NCBI GenBank assembly: GCA_031270945.1
Contig: JAISWZ010000122.1
Location: forward strand, 1 to 46,097
DNA length: 46,097 nucleotides
Direction: 5' to 3'
Origin: Clostridiales bacterium
GTDB taxonomy: Bacteria > Bacillota > Clostridia > Lachnospirales > WQUN01
In this document: positions 41,359-46,097 of the stretch, piece after piece
Position numbering within the stretch: the first letter of the stretch is position 1
Layout of the letters: every line of letters begins with the position of its first letter
The notes under the pieces: generated by a model
The model's database searches: none
What the model saw: the letters and a program-made list of their open reading frames with translations, nothing else
Told to the model about the DNA's origin: nothing
Made by a program: the position numbers and the translations under genes

Positions 41359-42870
41359 ATGAAAAGCAAGCAAGGCCTTGCCATTGCGATCATCTTTTTT
41401 TTCGCCATAGGCGCTTCCGGTGCCTGGGCTTTAGCGGCCCCCAAGCCCACTTTCTCGGATTGGGAAAACCGTGAGCTGGCGCCGCTGCCGTCCCTAATCG
41501 TCAATGGCAGCTTGAACCAAAACTTCTACCAAGAGTTTGAGCGCTACTACACTGACGCTTTTCCCTTCAGAGAAACATTGGTGAAAGCGAACCAGTTCTT
41601 GTCGACAGCGTATAAGATTGACTTGTTTTCCCCTGAAGACGAGATAAAAATAGTGGCGGTCGACAGGTCGCATGAAGTGGTTGACTTGGAGAACAAGGCT
41701 GTCTTGGATGATGATGGCAATGATAATAATGAGAACGAGAGCGTTCCCGCCTTCAAGCCAGTAACAAAAAAAGCCACCCCAACCCCAACGCCAACCCCTG
41801 CAGCAAGCCTTACATCTTTTACAGCTATATTGAACAATATGATCTTCGAGATTTACAGGATCGATCAGAAAAGGATGGAAAAGACAGCTGACCAAATAGA
41901 CGCCTTGGCGCTTGAATGCGGGATCCCGACTTACGCGCTCTTCCCTCCCGCTGCCTCGGAGCTCTATCTGCCTTCCAAGTACCGCTCTCCTGAAAACGAA
42001 CAGGCGCCCATGTTTGATTACTTGGGCAAATCTCTTGAGAATGTCGCCTTCGTCAACACCTTCCAAAGCTTCCTGCGAAGCAAGAGCGGCTATCTCTTTT
42101 TCAGGACAGACCACCATTGGACTGCTGACGGCGCTTACATAGCCTTTATCGCATACTGCAACCAGACCGGATGGGTGCCTTTGCCCCGTTCAGACTACAA
42201 GCGCGGAGAGCGCTCTGGATTTCTTGGAAGCCTCTCCAAGCAGTTGGCAGCGTCTCCTGAAGGGAAAGGCGTAACCCTGGACACTGTGAAGTACTATATT
42301 CCCCAAGGCCCGATAACAGCCATGAACTACAGCTCAGCTGACATGTCAAGCGGAGATCCCAGAAGCGTCGTGATTCCTGACTACTCCAGGAACACCAACC
42401 TCTACAGCATATTCTTTGGCGGAGACACGGCTCTCCTGCACATGAAGAACGAATCGGAAAGGGTTGCCGGAAGAAGCGTAATGGTAGTCCGAGACTCCTA
42501 CGGGCATGCCTTCCTTCCCTTTATGGCTTCCGAGTACGAAGATGTCTACGCGGTCGAGCCCAGGTATTTCTCAAACTTTCAGCTTGCCGACTTTATCAAG
42601 GAACATGAGATAGACGAGCTGCTGTTTCTCAACAACCCATTTTCAGTAAGCGCCGAATATTGGCTGGACTGGACTGTTGAGCTTGATAAGCTGAAAGATA
42701 AGCCTGAAGATGCCGCAACTGACGTGGATGTTGGGAACTCAGAAAATGCTGGGAATTCAGGCGATTCTGGCAATTCAGAGGATGCTGGAATCCCAGAGGA
42801 AACGAGTGAAGCCGCTGCTGAAGAAGTTGCTTCAGGAGAAGCGGTTTCTCAAGAAGCTCCTATAGAGTAG
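41359..42870 (+). CDS. DHHW-family protein (AlgJ/AlgX-like), partner of the MBOAT acyltransferase
   Basis: 503 residues. An N-terminal membrane segment (residues 6-26) exports or anchors it. WENRELAPLP near 35-44 and FPFRETLVK near 68-76 are typical. The defining DHHW lies at 251-254 (FRTDHHWTADGAY), and the likely nucleophile serine in VVRDSYGHAFLPF. Members resemble SGNH hydrolases and accept the acyl group delivered by the MBOAT protein. Two low-complexity inserts are unusual: an Asp/Asn-rich stretch with TPTPTPTP (115-148), and an acidic Gly/Asn/Ser tail after residue 455. The ATG follows GAGGTG. Confidence 0.9.
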   Translation: MKSKQGLAIAIIFFFAIGASGAWALAAPKPTFSDWENRELAPLPSLIVNGSLNQNFYQEFERYYTDAFPFRETLVKANQFLSTAYKIDLFSPEDEIKIVAVDRSHEVVDLENKAVLDDDGNDNNENESVPAFKPVTKKATPTPTPTPAASLTSFTAILNNMIFEIYRIDQKRMEKTADQIDALALECGIPTYALFPPAASELYLPSKYRSPENEQAPMFDYLGKSLENVAFVNTFQSFLRSKSGYLFFRTDHHWTADGAYIAFIAYCNQTGWVPLPRSDYKRGERSGFLGSLSKQLAASPEGKGVTLDTVKYYIPQGPITAMNYSSADMSSGDPRSVVIPDYSRNTNLYSIFFGGDTALLHMKNESERVAGRSVMVVRDSYGHAFLPFMASEYEDVYAVEPRYFSNFQLADFIKEHEIDELLFLNNPFSVSAEYWLDWTVELDKLKDKPEDAATDVDVGNSENAGNSGDSGNSEDAGIPEETSEAAAEEVASGEAVSQEAPIE

Positions 42871-42875
42871 CTAAC

Positions 42876-42912
42876 AAAAAATGCCTCCGATTTAAAATCG
42901 GAGGCATTTTTC
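42876..42912. terminator. Bidirectional terminator after the MBOAT-DHHW operon
   Basis: ATGCCTCCGATTT and AAATCGGAGGCAT pair over 13 bp, flanked by A5 and T5. Confidence 0.9.
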
Positions 42913-42995
42913 TTGCGCTTCTTGTCAGTCAGAGTGCAGTTTAGGGGGCAATCACAACTATAAGTACTAGGCACTCGGGGTCTGCCACGATTGAT

Positions 42996-44012
42996 TCAAA
43001 TCCCTTTCAGGAAGTTCCCATAGCATGCAAAAGTCCGACAAGTTTGCTCGTTAAAGCCCGATGCAAACACTGTTCCAGGACTTTGGCGATTTTCCTTTGA
43101 ACATTTTGCAAACGCTATCCGGTGCCTTAACGGAATTTTGCGATATGCACTCAATTGCTTGAGAAGCCGCGCATAGGCACTTTCAACGCGATTACAGGTA
43201 AGCAGCCAGAAATTTTAATTTCAAATCCCTTTCAGGAGGCAGCGCTCCGCCGGACGTCCATAATTTTTTCAAATCTCTTTCGAGAAGCATCGCGAGATTT
43301 ATAACTTTTTTAAATTTTTTTGCTTGCCTTAACTCAATTTTGGGATATATGCGGGCAACGCGTCCGTCAGTTAAATCCCTTTCGGGAAGCAGAACCACAC
43401 TTTGCGCTATAATAGCATATCCCAAAATAACAGAATTTCGGGTTGCTCTAAGGCACAGGAAGCGTCCGCCCACATTCAAGGGCAAATCGCCAAAGCCTAA
43501 CCAGCCTCAATTTTGGGATATGCTATATTTAGTAGAAAACTTGTTAAATAGAACCAACACTGCGCCTTCAAAGCCCTTTCGGGATACCGGAAATGCACTC
43601 AGTGCTATATTTTAGTGCATATCTCCAAAAATTTCAAATCTCTTTCATGTTGGCGCTCCGCCGGACATCCATAAATTTTTCGAATCTCTTTCGAGAAGCA
43701 TCACGAGATTTATAACTTTTTTAAGTTATTTTGCTTGCCCTAACTCAATTTTTATATGCACCGAGGCGGGCAACACGTCCGTCAGTTAAATCCCTTTCGG
43801 GAAGCAGAACCACACATTCAAGGGCAACTCGCCAAAGCCTAACCAGCCTCAAATTTGCGATATGCTATATTTACTAAAGAACTCGACCAATCGAAAAGAC
43901 ACACTTTCAAATCCCTTTTGTGAAACCGGAAATGCGCTCAGTGCTATATTTGCGAAAAACGAATTTTTCAAATATCAAAAAGCCTACAAGTAATATTTCA
44001 AGCCCCTTTCAG
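42996..44012 (+). repeat. Tract of CCCTTTC mini-hairpin motifs
   Basis: At least ten motifs of the form TTCAAATCCCTTTCGGGAAGC lie near 42999, 43219, 43269, 43371, 43567, 43633, 43679, 43785, 43905 and 44000. The core folds as a short stem around TTTC. Both TCCC-TTTC-GGGA and TCTC-TTTC-GAGA occur, a paired base change. Spacing varies from 46 to 220 bases. No cas genes or transposase are near. No open frame here is convincing. Confidence 0.75.
43205..43965 (+). repeat. Imperfect direct duplication (43205-43615 and 43632-43965)
   Basis: Both halves run in the same order: GCGCTCCGCCGGAC, TCTCTTTCGAGAAGCATC, GCGTCCGTCAGTTAAATCC or its variant, GCCTAACCAGCCTC, GATATGCTATATTTA and ACCGGAAATGC. The first half has about 73 extra bases (about 43401-43473) with a short GCATATCCC-type element; the second lacks them. 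Confidence 0.8.
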
Positions 44013-44198
44013 GAAATGTCGGCCTACGCAAAACATAAGCATAATGACAAAACCAGTCCTGCGCTTAGGCGAGAAACCAGGAGTGCCGCAATGCCAAGCG
44101 CAAATCCAGTCCAGGACAATCATTGACTTATTACTTATTCTACCACGACGCCTTTCGCTTGTCAACAAAATTTCCGCTACCTGCAATCAACATAAAAC

Positions 44199-44266
44199 GG
44201 GACGCTTAAATCCACGCCCCAGCTAGAAGCTCTAGCTTTGGGGATGTGATCATATTCAAGCGTCCC
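44199..44266. other. Long imperfect hairpin, possible structured RNA or mobile-element end
   Basis: GGGACGCTT and AAGCGTCCC close a 68-base structure whose top is CCCCA-GCTAGA/TCTAGC-TTTGGGG. No T-run follows. Function unknown. Confidence 0.55.
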
Positions 44267-44566
44267 GATAGCCTTAAAATTAATTATCTTGGATTTTCCA
44301 GGGACACGCTCGCTTCCTGCAATAAATCGCTAAAAAAGCAAGCGCCCAAAGCGTCGCGCAAGCCCAAAACCAGGTTTAAGCTTCGCGCCCTTAATTGGAA
44401 CCTTTGAGGTTTATCAGGGGATTGGCTTCTCCCCTAGCTGCGACTTTAAGAGTTTTATCCGTTGTGTTTGCGATTGCGGCTAAAAAACTGAGCTGCGTTG
44501 GGCAAAGCAAGGCTTGGCATAAAGCCCCTTTGAAAACCAAGCCCCGCTTTGCTTTGTGAGCTTGGC

Positions 44567-44656
44567 GCATATTCCAAAATTAAAAGCGTTCGCCAAGACT
44601 TTTGCGGTTTGCCCTTGGGCAAGCGCTGATCCTCAACTTCTAATTTTGGTATATGC
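44567..44656. repeat. GCATATCCC-family element
   Basis: GCATATTCCAAAATTAAAAG ... TAATTTTGGTATATGC, interior TTTGCCCTTGGGCAAGCG. Confidence 0.65.
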
Positions 44657-44907
44657 GCCTTATGAGCGGCGTGGCAAGCTTAAACGAAAGCGTCAAAGAT
44701 AGCATGTATAAGCGTATAGATAGCGTGTCTGAGCGGCGTCTTTAGCTGTGTGGCAAGCGTGGCGTTAGCGCGTGAAAACCGCGGCGTGATCATAAAGTAG
44801 GCAATGGCGTAAGCGTGTCCGTAGCGGCGGCTGAAGAATGTAAGAACTGTGTAGTTTGCGGCGTATGGCGCTGCGGCGGGTAGCGGCTTTGAAATCTGCG
44901 TTCAAGG

Positions 44908-44960
44908 CCATGTCCCAAAATCCGTGGCGGCAATCGCCGCCTTGAAATTTCGGGGCATGT
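44908..44960. repeat. Short GCATATCCC-like palindrome
   Basis: CATGTCCCAAAATCC ... GAAATTTCGGGGCATG with a central GGCGGCAATCGCCGCC stem. Confidence 0.5.
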
Positions 44961-45012
44961 CAAGCATCGTAGGCGCATAAAAGCTCATCAAATAAAGTGT
45001 CGTTAGGGCATC

Positions 45013-45034
45013 TAGAGCATAAAATATGCTCTTA
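45013..45034. repeat. Minimal element: two ends joined
   Basis: TAGAGCATA and TATGCTCTTA face each other with almost nothing between. It lies directly next to the full copy at 45031 and looks like an extreme deletion product. Confidence 0.55.
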
Positions 45035-45136
45035 GTGCATATCCCAAAATTCCGAAATGGCGCCGGAAAAATCCTGGCGATTGCTTCTACGCCGGATTTT
45101 TCCGGTGCCTCGGATAAAATTTGGGGATATGCTCTT
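45031..45136 (+). repeat. Full-length palindromic element
   Basis: CTTAGTGCATATCCC ... GGGGATATGCTCTTA, arms GGCGCCGGAAAAATCC and GGATTTTTCCGGTGCC. Nearly identical to the copy at 96-201, so this sub-type spread recently. Confidence 0.88.
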
Positions 45137-45494
45137 AGCCGCAATGTTAGCTGTAGCAGATAATGGCAAGTAGTGGGCTGTAGCGGATAAACCTGCAAAG
45201 GCCCTGCAACAGGCCTTTAGGCCTGATGCTTGCGTTGTGAAACAGGCGGGCAGGTGAAATCCACCCACAAGCGAAAGCAACCCGGGCTTGCTAATAAATC
45301 CCGAATTTGCCCTTTGTGCGTATCCTGCAGCAAGCGCTTGCCGCCTGCTAAAGGATACGGCTTTGCTTTCGCTTGTGGGCATGTTGCCCTAGCTTAATCT
45401 CAGGATAGCCGTGAAGCGCATCCCGAAATTAGAAACAACACTGTGGCTTATGCTATTGCTTAGTTCATACCCCAAAATGGATATGTTTTTTATT

Positions 45495-45584
45495 GCATAT
45501 CCCAAAATTTTTAAAGGACGCCGGAAAAGGCATGCGCCGCTTGGCGCGCGGCTTTTCCGACCCTAAACTTAATATTGGGATATG
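45495..45584. repeat. Palindromic element abutting the truncated transposase gene
   Basis: GCATATCCCAAAATTTT ... AATATTGGGATATG, arms GCCGGAAAAGGC and GGCTTTTCC with GCGCCGCTTGGCGCG in the middle. It lies six bases beyond the transposase stop codon. Confidence 0.78.
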
Positions 45585-45590
45585 TTTTTG

Positions 45591-46076
45591 CTAGTTGAGC
45601 ATCTCGAACTGGCTTGTAGTTTTTTCTCGAACAAAAGCGGCCATCCTGTCCAAAACTTCGTCGGCGTTTGAATTCGACAATACCATGCTTATGGTCTTTA
45701 CGCTAGGGATGCCGAAAACCAAAGGCAAATACTCGTGGAACCAAGCCTCCTGCTCCTTCACATGGCTGTGTATTCCCTCAAGTGACTCCTTGCCTTCATA
45801 CAGGGAGACAAAGACCATTACAAGGACGTGTCCAGGGTTGTGCATGAGATTTGAAATGCCACGCTTGTCCCTGCATCTGGCGGAAATCTTTATGAGCCCG
45901 TCCATAACCTCGGCAGTGCCCTCGCCTTCAAATACGCTTCCTTGGCTGTACAATTCCCTCAAGCTCTCAACCAGCTTTGCAGGGAACTTTCCCTCCTGGC
46001 TCCTTTGCTTCTTTTGGACATGGGAGGCATCTGCGCCTACAGACGGCATGTTGGCTGAAAATTTTATACTGGCCAC
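45591..46076 (-). CDS. ISAs1-type transposase, N-terminal part only
   Basis: 161 residues. Residues about 78-135 match the DDE_Tnp_1-associated domain found at the N-terminus of ISAs1-family transposases (HVLVMVFVSLYEGKESLEGI; KEQEAWFHEYLPLVFGIPS). Full-length enzymes have about 370 residues with a DDE catalytic domain after this; here the frame stops at residue 161, next to a palindromic element, so it cannot catalyse transposition. The GTG start has AGGAGGGGTG before it and is well formed. It could be a broken insertion sequence or a domesticated fragment. No terminal inverted repeats are seen. Confidence 0.75.
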   Translation of the reverse strand: MASIKFSANMPSVGADASHVQKKQRSQEGKFPAKLVESLRELYSQGSVFEGEGTAEVMDGLIKISARCRDKRGISNLMHNPGHVLVMVFVSLYEGKESLEGIHSHVKEQEAWFHEYLPLVFGIPSVKTISMVLSNSNADEVLDRMAAFVREKTTSQFEMLN

Positions 46077-46097
46077 GCAATCACCCCTCCTGTCTAG

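Larger units (their letters stand above)
44267..45494. other. Gene-free region with several palindromic elements
   Basis: Apart from the elements listed separately, it contains short GCGTGT/GTGTC-rich stretches (44690-44780) and a pair of inverted segments around AAAGCAAAGCC/GCGAAAGCAA (45260-45370). No gene, tRNA or rRNA is recognisable. Confidence 0.5.

Noticed and set aside
42984..43000. tRNA T-loop suggested by GATTCAAATCC
   Set aside because: It is one of the CCCTTTC motifs; no cloverleaf is possible.
42996..44012. CRISPR array from the repeated AAATCCCTTTC motif
   Set aside because: Spacing varies from 46 to 220 bases, the repeated core is only about 15 bases and degenerate, larger blocks between motifs are themselves duplicated, and no cas gene is present.

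Overview
The window looks like chromosomal DNA of an anaerobic Bacillota (Clostridia-type) bacterium. The pointers are a leucine T-box leader with a Gram-positive terminator, strong AGGAGG-type ribosome binding sites, consensus sigma-A promoters (TTGACA, 17 bp, TATAAT), YesN-type and PocR-type AraC regulators, LplB/LplC-type sugar permeases, lipoprotein solute-binding proteins and a DHHW/MBOAT pair. The species cannot be named from the sequence. Intact genes cover roughly 70 percent. The rest is unusually rich in small repeats, hairpins and gene decay.

Layout. 1-1046: almost empty, with one palindromic element and two perfect hairpins. 1047-3171: leuA (minus) behind its T-box leader and promoter. 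3416-6539: a B12-binding-type radical SAM protein and an orphan YesN-like response regulator, both minus. 7226-8086: a tetR gene whose leader was duplicated and then invaded by a palindromic element. 8087-9110: noncoding, with a tract of CCCTTTC repeats. 9219-24279: a carbohydrate region. It holds a LplB-LplC-lipoprotein ABC operon (minus), divergent from lacI and a GH31 glycosidase (plus), then a PocR-AraC regulator (minus), divergent from a FAD-dependent oxidoreductase and a second ABC system (solute-binding lipoprotein and two permeases, plus). 24481-27703: a lipoprotein with cadherin-like and copper-amine-oxidase-N domains beside a decayed second copy. 28558-36255: a giant secreted papain-like protein with 19 divergent repeats of about 100 residues. 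37705-38922: an iron-type alcohol dehydrogenase. 39781-42870: an MBOAT O-acyltransferase and a DHHW (AlgJ/AlgX-like) partner. 42913-45584: 2.7 kb without a recognisable gene, full of repeats. 45591-46076: a truncated ISAs1-type transposase.

How the genes work together. Sugar uptake and breakdown dominate. Each ABC cassette lies beside its own regulator (LacI or PocR-AraC) and a sugar-modifying enzyme (GH31 hydrolase or FAD oxidoreductase), so each probably handles one glycoside or oligosaccharide. The MBOAT/DHHW pair probably O-acylates an exported or wall polysaccharide. The giant papain-like protein and the cadherin-like lipoprotein act at the surface.

The most notable signal is a dense family of palindromic intergenic elements with ends GCATATCCC and GGGATATGC: about 20 copies, many deleted or degenerate. 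In the tetR leader a tandem duplication preserves an empty and an occupied site, which fixes one insertion to a 129-bp element. Other unusual structure includes short tandem duplications across stop codons, a (GTTAA)9 array between ABC genes, and two tracts of CCCTTTC mini-hairpins with compensatory changes.
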